Shown one piece after another: positions 46,510 through 55,065 of a DNA stretch of 64,000 nucleotides. A model generated the notes under the pieces. The model saw nothing but the letters and a program-made list of their open reading frames with translations. It was not told the origin of the DNA and searched no databases. Each line of letters opens with the position of its first letter. Within the stretch, counting starts at the first letter, position 1. The translations under genes and the position numbers were made by a program. Origin of the DNA: Minicystis rosea (GTDB lineage Bacteria; Myxococcota_A; Polyangia; Polyangiales; Polyangiaceae); assembly GCA_001931535.1 (NCBI GenBank), contig CP016211.1:4058501-4122500 (forward strand), in the 5' to 3' direction.

Positions 46510-47427
46510 GTGACCGCGCGTGCCGCCGCCCTCGTCGTTGCGCTCGCCCTCGGCGCCTGCGCCGATCCCGCGCCCGATCGGCGCGCGCCCGCGCAGGCGA
46601 CGAGCGCGCCCGTCCTCGCCGCACGCGCCGATGCGCCCGACGCACCCAATGCCATGAGCGCCGAGCTCGCCTTCGTGCGCGACGGCAAGCCCGTGCGCGC
46701 GCTGACCCGCGCCGCGCTCGAAGCCGCGATCCCACCCGAGACGTGGACCGCGCTCGATCCCTATTACAACAAGCCCAAGACCTATCGCGCGCTGCCGCTC
46801 GCGGCCGTGCTCGAGAGAGGCTTCGGCGCGCCGGCCGCGGAGCTCGCTCGCCACGATTTCGTGCTCCGCGCGAAGGACGGCTACACGGTGCCGCTGCCCG
46901 GCGCGAAGCTCTTCGAGAAGGGCGGCTACATCGCCGTCGCCGACGTCGAGGTGCCGGGCTGGGAGCCGATCGGGCAAGGCCGCGCCAACCCGGGCCCGTA
47001 CTATCTCGTGTGGCGCGAGACCGCGCAGCAGAGCCTCGACACGCACCCCCGACCTTGGCAGCTCGCGACCATCGAGATCGCGCCCTTCGAGGCCACGTTC
47101 CCGCACACCGCGCCCGCCGGCTTGCCCGCGAGCTCGCCCGCGATGCAAGGCTTCCGCCTCTTCCGCGATCGCTGCATCAGCTGCCACGCCGTGAACCGCG
47201 AAGGCGGGCGCGTGGGCCCCGATCTCAACGTCCCGCAGAGCATCGTCGAGTATCGCCCGAAGCCGCAAATCCGGGCCTACATCAAGGATCCGCGCACGTT
47301 CCGCTACAGCAACATGCCCGCGCATCCCGGCTTCGGCGACGCCGATCTCGATGCGCTCGTCGCGTACTTCGAGGCCATGAAGGATCGCAAGCACGACCCC
47401 GACGCGGCGGGGACGGGAGGGCATTGA
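46510..47427 (+). CDS. Cytochrome c lipoprotein with SUOX-like N-terminal domain
   Basis: 305 residues from GTG 46510. The leader ends in lipobox ALGAC. Residues 45-205 resemble the sulfite-oxidase/molybdopterin-binding fold (YRALPLAAVLERGFG, DGYTVPLPG, GWEPIGQGRANPGPYYLVW), but the Cys ligand expected in active enzymes is absent, so this may be a structural relic. Residues 210-295 are a class I cytochrome c with CISCH (222-226) and a Met ligand candidate in SNMPAHPGF. It is probably a membrane-tethered periplasmic electron carrier. The next gene follows with two bases between stop and ATG. Divergent from the kinase operon. Confidence 0.83.
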   Translation: MTARAAALVVALALGACADPAPDRRAPAQATSAPVLAARADAPDAPNAMSAELAFVRDGKPVRALTRAALEAAIPPETWTALDPYYNKPKTYRALPLAAVLERGFGAPAAELARHDFVLRAKDGYTVPLPGAKLFEKGGYIAVADVEVPGWEPIGQGRANPGPYYLVWRETAQQSLDTHPRPWQLATIEIAPFEATFPHTAPAGLPASSPAMQGFRLFRDRCISCHAVNREGGRVGPDLNVPQSIVEYRPKPQIRAYIKDPRTFRYSNMPAHPGFGDADLDALVAYFEAMKDRKHDPDAAGTGGH

Positions 47428-47429
47428 TC

Positions 47430-48482
47430 ATGGAGGGCGCGCCGTCGTGCAGGCCCGTGCCGGCGCACGTGCGTGCGTTGCTCGAAGCGCGCGCACGCAC
47501 GCTCCCCGAAGAGCTCTCGCGCGCCTTGGCCCTCGACGTGGCGAGCCCCGCCTTGCCGCGCGGCGCGAGCGTCGTGGTCACGGGCGTCGGCGCCTCCGAA
47601 GGCCCCGCGCGCTACCTCGCGCTCCTGCTCCATCGCGCGGGCCGGCGCGCCGTCTTCGCGCCGCTCTCGGCCTTCATGTTGGGCGGCACCGCCGCGCTCG
47701 GCGACGCGCTCGTCATCTTCTCGCAGGGCCTCTCGCCCAACGCGCGCCTCGCGTTGCGCCGCGCGCCCGAGCACGCGGCCGCGATCCTCTTCACGTCCAC
47801 CATCGCCGAGCGCGCCTCGACGGAGGTGCGCGCCTGCCTCGAGGCCTTCGCGCGCGCCGGCGGCCAGAGCCTCGTGCTCCCGCCCGAGGACGAATCCGGC
47901 ACCCTCGTTCGCCTCGTCGGTCCCGTGATCGCGCTGCTCGCCGCGGCCCGCTTCGCTGCCGCCGACGGCGCGCCTTCGCTCGATCCGGCCGCGCTCGCGA
48001 CGGTCCCGGCGCTCGCCGAAAGCGCCGAGCCGCGCGCCGACGCCGCGCTCGCCTTGCTGCCGCCGCTCTCGCTTCATCGCCGCCTCGCCTTCGTCGCGGC
48101 CGGCGCCGCGATCGAAGGCGCGCACGGCCTTCGCGGCAAATGGATGGAAGGCCTCGGCGCGCCCGAGCCTCCGCTCTGGGACGTCCTCCAGGTCGCGCAC
48201 GGCCCCTTCCACGAGATCTTCGCGGAGGAGGTCACGCTGGTCACGCTCGAGCACGCCGCCGCGTCCCCGCCCGAGCGCGAGCTCTTCGATCGCCTCGCGC
48301 AGATGCTCGTGCCCTCGCGCCACGCGGTGCTCCGCCTCCACGCCGCGCTCCCTCCGCCGCTCGACGTCATCGATCACGAGCTGCTCGTGACGGCCCTGTT
48401 GCTGCGCGCGCTCCACGATCGCTCCAAGGATCTGGCCGCCGCGCTCGGCCCCGACGCGCCGCTCTACGGGCTCGGGCGCTGA
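47430..48482 (+). CDS. SIS-domain protein
   Basis: 350 residues from ATG 47430, two bases after the upstream stop. The first SIS domain has VVVTGVGASEGPARYLALLL (helix/loop binding phosphosugars) and ALVIFSQGLSPNARLAL where sugar isomerases have SQSG-E/D-T. A second half (HRRLAFVAAGAAIEGAHGL) looks like the other SIS lobe, with a His-rich C-terminus. Family members bind or isomerise phosphosugars, or act as sugar-responsive regulators. The altered SQGLS loop leaves the substrate unclear. No leader, so cytoplasmic. The pairing with a cytochrome c gene is unusual. Confidence 0.75.
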   Translation: MEGAPSCRPVPAHVRALLEARARTLPEELSRALALDVASPALPRGASVVVTGVGASEGPARYLALLLHRAGRRAVFAPLSAFMLGGTAALGDALVIFSQGLSPNARLALRRAPEHAAAILFTSTIAERASTEVRACLEAFARAGGQSLVLPPEDESGTLVRLVGPVIALLAAARFAAADGAPSLDPAALATVPALAESAEPRADAALALLPPLSLHRRLAFVAAGAAIEGAHGLRGKWMEGLGAPEPPLWDVLQVAHGPFHEIFAEEVTLVTLEHAAASPPERELFDRLAQMLVPSRHAVLRLHAALPPPLDVIDHELLVTALLLRALHDRSKDLAAALGPDAPLYGLGR

Positions 48483-48625
48483 CCATGTGACCGCCCCGCG
48501 CATCCGGCATCTCCGCCGTCTCGGCGTGGAGCATCGCAGTCGCCCCCGCGCATGGGCCTTTTTCGACCCAATCGCCGGCCGACCGGCGAGCTGCCCTGTC
48601 CACAGTCGAGTATCGTGCGCGCCCG

Positions 48626-50545
48626 ATGACCCTTCCCCTTCCTTACTACGTGGCCATCGCCCTCGGCGTGGCCGCCTTTCTCGCTGCCCTCTATTGGGTC
48701 GACCGCATCCTCCCCGCCCGGGCCAAGGCACCCTTTCGCTATGTCACCGCGGCGGTGATGGTTGCCGCTTGGTTCCTCACCGTCGGTGGGATCGACATCG
48801 GTAGTCTCCACGTCCCCGGCCTCATTCGCAGAGGGCTTTTGGATCGCGCCCGGGCCGTGGACATCACCAAAGTGCTGATCGCCGTCGCCGCGGCCGGCGC
48901 CGTCTTTTACGAGCAGCACCGCGCCGCCCAGCGCCGCCCCATCGCCGAGCGCTGGAAGCGCTTCGTCGGCATCGCCCTCGGGCTCGTGGCCATCGTCACC
49001 TATTTCGACGGGTTCAAGCCCGGTTATCCGAAGTTCTATCACCGGCACGAGCACTTTCACTACTACCTCGGCTCGAAGTACTTTCACGAGCTCGGCTACG
49101 ACGATCTCTACAAGTGCACCGTCATCGCCGAGGACGAGATTGGCACCGTCACCTTCCAGGACGAAGACCACGTCGGGACGGGCCGTCACAAGCTCGATTT
49201 GAGCAAGGAAGTCCGCCACCCCGATTGGAAGATTCGCAATCTCGGCGGCGACAACCTCCTCATGACGGTCACCGAGGTGCTCGATCACCCCGAGGTGTGC
49301 AAAAGCCACTTCTCTCCCGAGCGCTGGGAGGCGTTCAAAGCCGACGTCCTCTATTTCCGCCTCGCCGCCGACAAGAAGTATTGGGAAGGCTTTCAGCACG
49401 ACCATGGCTACAACCCTCCTCCGGTGTGGACCATGGAGGGTTGGGCCGTCGCCTCGTTGTTCCCCGCGAACCGCCTCTTCGATCTGCCGATCATCGGAAA
49501 AGTCTCCTGGCCCCAGTGCCTCGCGAGCATCGACATCATCCTCTTGGGGGCGATGTTCGCCGCCCTCTTCTGGGCCTTCGGCTGGCGTGTCTTCGCGGTG
49601 GCGGCGATCTTTTGGGGCACGCAGTCCGCGGCGCCCGTCCTCTGGACGTACGGCGCCTTCCTCCGGCAAGACTGGCTCTTCTGGCTCGTCCTCTCCGTCT
49701 GCTTCGCGCGGAAGCGCTGCTTCGCCCTCTCCGGCGCGGCCATGGTCTATGCGGGCCTGCTCCGCATCTTCCCCGGCATCGTGGTGATTGGCTGGCTCGT
49801 GGTCGTCGGCTTCCAGCTCGTGAAGCACAAGACGCTCACCAAGCCGCAATGGCGCATGCTCCTCGGCGGCACGCTGGCGGCGGCCCTCCTCATCCCGGCC
49901 AGCATCAAGGTGGCGGGGCCCAACTCGTACAAAGAGTTCTATCGCCACACGCTCGAAGTCCACGACCGCACGCCGCTCACCAACCACATGGGCCTGCGCG
50001 TGATGCTGTCGCAGAAGGTGCCTTTCGAGATTCAACCGCTCGGCATCGGCACCGGCCCCGATTCGGGCCGAGAGAAATACAGCAAAGACGACAAGCTCAC
50101 CGACCCGTACCTCGGTTGGAAGCGCATGCGCATCGACCGCTACCACAAGCTCCGTCCGGTCGCGTATGGCCTCGTCGCCCTCACCCTCGCCTTCTTCGCC
50201 CTGGTGGCGCGGCGCCTGCGATCGATGTGGATGGCGGCCTGCTTGGCCCAAATCTTCATCATCCTGATGAGCCAGCTCACCTCGTACTATTACGTCTTCA
50301 TGATCCTGCTCGCGCCGCTCACCCGCGTGAAGCGGAACCTCGAAGTGCCCATCTTCGGCTTCGCGATCCTGAGCCAGCTCCTCTACATGAGCGTCTCTTG
50401 GTACGACGACAAATTCTGGCTCTTGACCGCCATCTCGCTCGTCTTCTCCTACGGCATCCTCTGCGCCTTCCTCCCCAAGGCCGAGCGCGAGCGCATCGCC
50501 CGCTACTTCGGGCGCGGGGCGCAGCAACCGAAGCCCGCGCGCTGA
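48626..50545 (+). CDS. Polytopic membrane protein, GT-C glycosyltransferase-like
   Basis: 639 residues with about 12 hydrophobic segments (first YYVAIALGVAAFLAALYWV). A long extracytoplasmic loop between the fourth and fifth helices carries HRHEHFHYYLGSKYFHELGY, a His/Tyr/Asp-rich part reminiscent of the acidic loops of GT-C/GT87 enzymes. Later loops contain charged pairs (RHTLEVHDRTPLTNHMG). Such enzymes transfer sugars from lipid-linked donors to envelope acceptors. The glycosyltransferase call rests on topology and the loop, not on a confirmed motif. Followed by a strong terminator at 50551. Confidence 0.65.
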   Translation: MTLPLPYYVAIALGVAAFLAALYWVDRILPARAKAPFRYVTAAVMVAAWFLTVGGIDIGSLHVPGLIRRGLLDRARAVDITKVLIAVAAAGAVFYEQHRAAQRRPIAERWKRFVGIALGLVAIVTYFDGFKPGYPKFYHRHEHFHYYLGSKYFHELGYDDLYKCTVIAEDEIGTVTFQDEDHVGTGRHKLDLSKEVRHPDWKIRNLGGDNLLMTVTEVLDHPEVCKSHFSPERWEAFKADVLYFRLAADKKYWEGFQHDHGYNPPPVWTMEGWAVASLFPANRLFDLPIIGKVSWPQCLASIDIILLGAMFAALFWAFGWRVFAVAAIFWGTQSAAPVLWTYGAFLRQDWLFWLVLSVCFARKRCFALSGAAMVYAGLLRIFPGIVVIGWLVVVGFQLVKHKTLTKPQWRMLLGGTLAAALLIPASIKVAGPNSYKEFYRHTLEVHDRTPLTNHMGLRVMLSQKVPFEIQPLGIGTGPDSGREKYSKDDKLTDPYLGWKRMRIDRYHKLRPVAYGLVALTLAFFALVARRLRSMWMAACLAQIFIILMSQLTSYYYVFMILLAPLTRVKRNLEVPIFGFAILSQLLYMSVSWYDDKFWLLTAISLVFSYGILCAFLPKAERERIARYFGRGAQQPKPAR

Positions 50546-50550
50546 TTCCT

Positions 50551-50575
50551 GGGAAAGGAGCGCCCCTCCTTTCCC
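50551..50575 (+). terminator. Terminator hairpin
   Basis: GGGAAAGGAG / CTCCTTTCCC, perfect 10-bp stem with a five-base loop, five bases after the stop at 50545. A second small hairpin (CGGGCAAAGCCCG) follows. Confidence 0.7.
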
Positions 50576-50608
50576 TCCACGGGCAAAGCCCGCGGAGCCT
50601 CCCATCCC

Positions 50609-50667
50609 AACGGCAAGGAACGCGACTTCAACGCATGGCGCGCATTTACGCAGGGTTCCTTGCCGTT
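50609..50667. repeat. 13-bp inverted repeat flanking 33 bases
   Basis: AACGGCAAGGAAC (50609-50621) and its perfect complement at 50655-50667. Terminal inverted repeats of this length around a short core are seen in small non-autonomous elements, but no target-site duplication is evident. Confidence 0.55.
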
Positions 50668-50699
50668 CGACTCTTCGGCGACAGCACTCCACGACACTC

Positions 50700-50880
50700 T
50701 AGCCCGCGCCGGTAACGTCGAGGAAACAGGGCGTCGGTTTCCTGGAACCTGACGTGCTCGTCCTCGTGCAGGCTGCCGGTGATGGCTTCGAGCAGGCCGA
50801 GGCCCTTCACCTTGCCAGCAGCGGCTTCGAACAAGCTTGAACGACGTACCTGCGTCGGCGAGGCGCACCAACGCCGTCAG
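50700..50880 (-). pseudogene. Possible decayed gene fragment
   Basis: Read on the minus strand, about 60 codons with strong G/C third positions appear in two frames joined by a single shift near 50835. Upstream (50885-50835) reads SLRLTALVRLADAGTSFK. Downstream (50834-50700) reads LFEAAAGKVKGLGLLEAITG and HEDEHVRFQETDALFPRRY. After that coding character ends. No start, Shine-Dalgarno sequence or full domain is visible. This may be the residue of a deleted gene next to the inverted repeat, or chance antisense composition. Confidence 0.3.
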
Positions 50881-50896
50881 CCGCAACGACACCGGC

Positions 50897-50924
50897 AAGT
50901 TTCGAAACTTGACAGTTTCGAAAC
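50897..50924. promoter_or_regulatory. Tandem palindromic operators
   Basis: Two copies of the perfect 10-bp palindrome GTTTCGAAAC at 50899-50908 and 50915-50924, centres 16 bases apart. The first extends to the 14-bp palindrome AAGTTTCGAAACTT. They lie on both sides of a TTGACA, a typical arrangement for binding by a TetR-type dimer pair; the TetR gene is the second gene of the operon downstream. Confidence 0.7.
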
Positions 50925-50937
50925 CGACGGGTATCGA
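50909..50937 (+). promoter_or_regulatory. Promoter of the aldo/keto reductase-TetR operon
   Basis: TTGACA (50909-50914), 17-base spacer, TATCGA (50932-50937). The -35 sits between the two GTTTCGAAAC palindromes. The predicted transcription start about seven bases after the -10 falls at or next to GTG 50945, which suggests a leaderless mRNA. Confidence 0.6.
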
Positions 50938-50944
50938 TTTGCGC

Positions 50945-51991
50945 GTGCGCTACAACGTCCTCGGAAACAGCGGGCTGTTCGTCTCGGAGATGTGCCTGGG
51001 CACGATGACGTTCGGGCCGAGCACGGGGCGCTACGCCGGGGCGGGCGACGTGGCGCAAGACGAGGTCGATCGCATCGTGCGTCGCGCGTTCGACGCGGGC
51101 ATCAACTTCGTCGACACAGCCAACGTCTACTCCGGCGGGCACTCGGAAGAGATCATCGGCCGCTCGCTCGAGAACGTCGGGATCGCGCGGCACGAGGTGG
51201 TGATCGCCACGAAGGTCGAGCACGCGACCGGCCCGGGTCCGAACGATGGCGGCGCCACGCGCTACCACATCGTCGAACAGCTCAAGACCAGCCTGAAGCG
51301 ACTCGGCACCGATCACGTCGACCTCTACCAGCTTCATGGCTGGGACCCGGTGACCCCGCTCGAAGAGACGATCCGCGCGCTCGACGACCTCGTTCGTCAG
51401 GGGCACGTGCGCTACGTCGGGGTGTCGAATTGGGCAGCGTGGCAGATCACGAAGGCGCTCGGCATCTCGGCGAGGCTGGGCGCCGCGCCCATCCAGTCGC
51501 TGCAGGCGTACTACTCCCTCGCTGGTCGCGAGCTCGAGCGCGACATCGTGCCGATGCTCGAGAGCGAGCGGCTCGGGCTCCTCGTGTACAGCCCGCTCGC
51601 CGGCGGCTATCTCTCCGGCAAGTACCGAGACGCGACGCTCCGTGGTCGACGCTCGATCATCGCGTTCCCGCCCGTCGACGAGGTCAAGGGCGCGCCGGTG
51701 CTCGAAGCGCTCGACCGCGTCGCGAAGGAGCACGGGTCGTCGCCCTCGGCGGTCGCGCTCGCGTGGCTCCTCCACCAGCGTGTGGTCACCAGCGTGATCC
51801 TCGGCGTCAAGCGCGAGAGCCAGTTGGAAGAAAACCTGACGGCCACGAGTCTTCGGCTCGCGGCGGACGAGCTCGATGCACTCGACGCGGCCGGTGCGCT
51901 GTCGATCGAATACCCCGGGTGGATGTTCGCGATGGCCGACTCCGCACGCGCCGCGCTTCTGAAGACTGGCTCGCTCCCAAAGCAGCAGTGA
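50945..51991 (+). CDS. Aldo/keto reductase
   Basis: 348 residues from GTG 50945, which gives the usual family start (VRYNVLGNSGLFVSEMCLG); TTG 50939 and TTG 50837 are alternatives, the latter adding a non-family extension. The catalytic tetrad is present: Asp57 (FVDTANVY), Tyr62, Lys90 (IATKVEH) and His131 (LYQLHGWD). NADPH-binding residues appear in the C-terminal barrel strands (LGVKRESQLEEN). It is probably a soluble reductase of aldehydes, ketones or quinones. First gene of an operon with TetR, VOC and a membrane protein; induction by the TetR ligand is expected. Confidence 0.93.
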   Translation: MRYNVLGNSGLFVSEMCLGTMTFGPSTGRYAGAGDVAQDEVDRIVRRAFDAGINFVDTANVYSGGHSEEIIGRSLENVGIARHEVVIATKVEHATGPGPNDGGATRYHIVEQLKTSLKRLGTDHVDLYQLHGWDPVTPLEETIRALDDLVRQGHVRYVGVSNWAAWQITKALGISARLGAAPIQSLQAYYSLAGRELERDIVPMLESERLGLLVYSPLAGGYLSGKYRDATLRGRRSIIAFPPVDEVKGAPVLEALDRVAKEHGSSPSAVALAWLLHQRVVTSVILGVKRESQLEENLTATSLRLAADELDALDAAGALSIEYPGWMFAMADSARAALLKTGSLPKQQ

Positions 51992-52011
51992 CGAACGAGG
52001 TGGGAAGACAC

Positions 52012-52713
52012 ATGCGCGAAAACGTCGAACGACACGAGGGAGAGGGCAGCGAGGCCGCGACCGCGCAGCGCGGTCGCAAGCGAGACCACTCGCTCGACGC
52101 GGCGCTCCTCGACGCGGCGCTGGACGTCCTCGCCGAGGTCGGCGCGAACGGTTTGACGATGGACGCGGTGGCTGCCCGCGCCGGCGCTGGCAAAGCGGCC
52201 ATCTACCGCCGTTGGACCTCCAAGGGCGAGCTCATCGTCGACGCCGTGGCGCGCATGAAGCGCAACCAGGTGGACCTCGACCACCTCCCTGACACGGGGA
52301 CGCTGCGCGGCGACTTGCTGGCCCTGTTCAAGCCGCAGTCGATGAAGGAGAGCGAGCGCCGATTGAAGATCATGACCGCGCTCTCCTCGCTGCTCGCACA
52401 GGACCAGTCGCTGGCCGACGCGGCGAACAGCGCCGTGGTCGAGCCGTGGGCCGAAGCGCACGTCGCGTTGATGCAGCGGGCCGTCGCGCGCGGTGAGATC
52501 CCCGCGTCGGCCGACATCCACACGCTCTCGCAGGTCATCCCCTCGATGGCTGCGTACCGCAGCCTGGTCCAGCGCAAGGCGTTCGATTTGGCGTTCCTCG
52601 TGTCGATGGTGGACGGCGTCGTATTGCCGGCGCTGCGACACCCTCCCGCAGGACCAACGGGCCCGAAGAGCCCGAAGGCGAAGTCGAAAACAAACCAAAG
52701 GAGAAAGACATGA
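52012..52713 (+). CDS. TetR-family transcriptional regulator
   Basis: 233 residues from ATG 52012; GTG 51988 is possible. HTH at about 38-72: LDVLAEVGANGLTMDAVAAR, AGAGKAAIYRRWTSKGELIV, with the TetR signature Tyr-x-x-Trp. The C-terminal ligand domain contains helices with ALSSLLAQDQSLADAANSAV and ends in a Lys-rich tail (KSPKAKSKTNQRRKT). It is probably the repressor of its own operon through the paired palindromes at 50897-50924. Its stop overlaps the ATG of the VOC gene. Confidence 0.92.
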   Translation: MRENVERHEGEGSEAATAQRGRKRDHSLDAALLDAALDVLAEVGANGLTMDAVAARAGAGKAAIYRRWTSKGELIVDAVARMKRNQVDLDHLPDTGTLRGDLLALFKPQSMKESERRLKIMTALSSLLAQDQSLADAANSAVVEPWAEAHVALMQRAVARGEIPASADIHTLSQVIPSMAAYRSLVQRKAFDLAFLVSMVDGVVLPALRHPPAGPTGPKSPKAKSKTNQRRKT

Positions 52714-53135
52714 GCATCGGCGTGACCAACCATCTCAACTTCCGCGGCAACGCCCGCTCCGCCCTCGATTTCTACCAGTCCGTGTTCGGCGGCGACCTCG
52801 CCGTGGTGACCTACGAGGACGCGCAGAGCGTCTCCGAGCCCGCCGAGGCCGACCAAGTGATGTGGGGACAGGTCACGGCGAAGAACGGCTTTCGCGTGAT
52901 GGCGTACGACGTGCCCTCGAAGCAGCCGTGGGACCAGGGCAAGAACGCGTTCTTCGTCTCGGTTCGCGGCGACTCCAGCGATGAGATCACCGAGCTTTGG
53001 GAGAAGCTCTCCGTCGGCGCGACGGTGCGCGTCCCCCTTGCGCCCTCGGGCTGGGCGCCGCTCTACGGCATGCTGACGGACCGCTTCGGCATCACCTGGG
53101 TCCTGGACGTCGCGACGCCGTACCAGGCGTCGTGA
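52710..53135 (+). CDS. VOC-family protein (glyoxalase/PhnB-like)
   Basis: 141 residues, ATG overlapping the TetR stop. The N-terminus VTNHLNFRGNARSALDFYQSVFGG is characteristic of PhnB-like VOC proteins, and the domain ends with YGMLTDRFGITWVLDVATP. Members are metal-dependent or metal-free lyases, isomerases or resistance proteins; the reaction here is unknown. Co-transcription with an aldo/keto reductase and a TetR regulator suggests detoxification of a small molecule. Confidence 0.92.
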   Translation: MSIGVTNHLNFRGNARSALDFYQSVFGGDLAVVTYEDAQSVSEPAEADQVMWGQVTAKNGFRVMAYDVPSKQPWDQGKNAFFVSVRGDSSDEITELWEKLSVGATVRVPLAPSGWAPLYGMLTDRFGITWVLDVATPYQAS

Positions 53136-53166
53136 CGTCCACCAGACGACGGACGAGGAGCGACGC

Positions 53167-53583
53167 ATGCTGGATGCACTGACTCGAATCAACTGGATCG
53201 CCGTCGCAGCGGCGACGGTCGCGACCACCGTCATCGGCGGGCTGTGGTTCGCCGTTCTCTTCGGCAAGGCCTACGCGACGGTGCTCGGTCGCGAGCACGC
53301 CCCGAAGGCGAAGCCGGCGCCCATCTTCATCGTCGGTCCGATGGTCTGCTCGCTCATCACGACCATCACCAGCGCGGTCTTGATCAGGGCCCTCCACCTC
53401 ACGTCGCTCGGTGATGGCATCGTCTTCGGTGCGCTCGTCGGCTTCGGCTACTTCGTGGCGACGATGACGAACACCGCCATCAACCCGAACATGCCCCGCC
53501 CTCTCGCGTACAGCCTGGTCAGCGGCCCGTTCTTCTTTCTCACGAGCATCGTCACCAGCCTCATCCTCGTGAAGATGTCGTAG
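53167..53583 (+). CDS. DUF1761-like small membrane protein
   Basis: 138 residues, four TM segments (INWIAVAAATVATTVIGGLWF, IFIVGPMVCSLITTITSAVLI, GIVFGALVGFGYFVATM, FFFLTSIVTSLILV). The motif INWIAVAAATVATTVIGGLWF with WFAVLFGKAY is typical of DUF1761 proteins, whose role is unknown. Short gap (31 bases) after the VOC gene, so it is part of the TetR operon and may be involved in export or protection of the same compound. Confidence 0.87.
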   Translation: MLDALTRINWIAVAAATVATTVIGGLWFAVLFGKAYATVLGREHAPKAKPAPIFIVGPMVCSLITTITSAVLIRALHLTSLGDGIVFGALVGFGYFVATMTNTAINPNMPRPLAYSLVSGPFFFLTSIVTSLILVKMS

Positions 53584-53628
53584 CGACGACGGTGAAGGGC
53601 GCTCGCTCGTTTGCGTCGTCGGAGCAGC

Positions 53629-55065
53629 TCAGTCCTCGCGACGCACCCAGGACTTCAGCGCCTTTGCGACAGGATGGTCCGGGCCGAAGACGACCTTCTG
53701 CTCATCCTTCTTGCTGCCGTCGGGGCGGATGTTCCACGAGTTTGCGCTCGTCCCGGAGCCGTGAACGTGGATCTCGAAGATCGAGACGGTGATCTTGGAG
53801 CTCTCTTGGAGCCTGACGCCGCGAAAGATGGTCAGCGGTTGGCCTTCAGCGGTGCACAGGACTGCGCCGTCGTCCGTCTCGTCCTTGCGCTCGCCCATGT
53901 CCGTCACCTGGATCTTCTCGGACTTGGTCAAGAAGGTTGTGGCAAAGCTGCCCTGCATGAAATGGGTGGCCTTCGCCTCCTCCTCTGCCTTCTGCTTGGC
54001 GACCGCCTGCGCATGCGCCGTCTGCTTCTGGTGCGCTTCGGCGTTGATCTCGTTACCAGACTTCGTGCTCATGAATCCGAGCGCGTCGGCGCCCAGCTTG
54101 ATGAAGCGCCCCTTCTTTTGCGTGGCGCCCCCGCTCCCGGTGTGCGCGCCGATGTTCACCGGCGTGGTGGTGACGTTGTTGTTGTTGTTCGCGCCGATGC
54201 TGTTGTTGTTGTTGTTCGTCGCGCCGGGCTTGGGCTTGGGCTTGGACTTGGGCTTCTTGGCCGGATTCGGGGGCCGCTTCTTGAGCCACTCTTCGAGCTC
54301 TTTTTTGGCGTTCTGCAGCTCGCCGTCCGCGCACGAGGAGAGCTCCAAGAGTTTCGCCTGGACCTGCTGGTCCGTCGCCGAGACATCGAGGAAGGACCGT
54401 CGCTGGTCCGCATATTTCTCGAGCTCCGAAGCCTCGTCATCGGTCAGCAGTTGCACGGCGCTCACCGCCGCCGCGCTCCGCCGCCGCCCCGGAGGGGCGG
54501 CCTTCTCGTCGAGCAGCGCCGCGGCGGAGCGCCCCTCGACGACCTGCTGCGCCACCCGATCGGCGTGCTGCTCGTGAGGATCGCTCGCGCCGCCTCCGCC
54601 GCCGGCCACGAGGCCCGTGCGCTGCTGGACGACGTGCGCCGCTTCGTGCGCGGCCGTGCGCAGATCCGGCGAGCGCTTGAAGGCGATCTGGTTGCCCATC
54701 GCGTAGGCCTTCGCGCCGAGCTGGCTCGACGCGCGCGCGGCCTCACCGCCGACGTATGCCTGCACGTCGCTCACGTCATGGTGGCCGAACGCGCGGCGGA
54801 TCGCGTCGATGTGCGGCAACGGCTGTCCGGCGCCGCGGAGCCCTCGCGCCGCCACCTCGGCCTCGTTCGACGTCTCATGCCCGCCCTGTCCGAGGAGGCG
54901 CGTCACGCCGCGATTCCCGATCGTTCGTTGCAGGGTCAGGATCTCCTCGGTAGGGCTCTCCGACACGGCCCCGACACGTCTCGCCACGCGCGCCCCTTCC
55001 GCGGAGACCACGCCGCCCCCGGTGGACGACGGCGCCTGGGTACCCGACCGAAGCCTGGTCTGCAT
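53629..55065 (-). CDS. DUF4157 (eCIS core domain) metalloprotease-like protein
   Basis: 478 residues from ATG 55065, with GGGAGGAAG nine bases before it. The N-terminal domain matches DUF4157: [52 protein letters not shown] and the zinc motif HEAAH (140-144) in [15 protein letters not shown] linker with Lys/Pro and Asn runs (TNNNNNS) leads to a C-terminal domain of unknown fold. DUF4157 proteins are linked to extracellular contractile injection systems and may be cargo or self-processing parts. No sheath, tube or baseplate genes lie in the window. Convergent with the DUF1761-like gene. Confidence 0.87.
   Translation of the reverse strand: MQTRLRSGTQAPSSTGGGVVSAEGARVARRVGAVSESPTEEILTLQRTIGNRGVTRLLGQGGHETSNEAEVAARGLRGAGQPLPHIDAIRRAFGHHDVSDVQAYVGGEAARASSQLGAKAYAMGNQIAFKRSPDLRTAAHEAAHVVQQRTGLVAGGGGGASDPHEQHADRVAQQVVEGRSAAALLDEKAAPPGRRRSAAAVSAVQLLTDDEASELEKYADQRRSFLDVSATDQQVQAKLLELSSCADGELQNAKKELEEWLKKRPPNPAKKPKSKPKPKPGATNNNNNSIGANNNNNVTTTPVNIGAHTGSGGATQKKGRFIKLGADALGFMSTKSGNEINAEAHQKQTAHAQAVAKQKAEEEAKATHFMQGSFATTFLTKSEKIQVTDMGERKDETDDGAVLCTAEGQPLTIFRGVRLQESSKITVSIFEIHVHGSGTSANSWNIRPDGSKKDEQKVVFGPDHPVAKALKSWVRRED

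Larger units (their letters stand above)
50546..50944. other. Intergenic region with terminator, long inverted repeat and promoter
   Basis: 399 bp between the GT-C-like gene and the aldo/keto reductase. Holds the terminator at 50551, a 13-bp inverted repeat at 50609/50655, a possible gene remnant on the minus strand (about 50700-50880) and the TetR-type promoter region at 50897-50937, each listed separately. Confidence 0.6.

Noticed and set aside
46510-47100. Active sulfite oxidase-type molybdoenzyme
   Set aside because: The expected Cys ligand to molybdenum is absent in the N-terminal domain; only the cytochrome part is complete.
50646-50834. Intact 62-codon minus-strand gene
   Set aside because: Only the first 40 codons look coding, the start is a TTG inside the frame-shifted stretch, and the end is random. 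Listed as a possible remnant instead.
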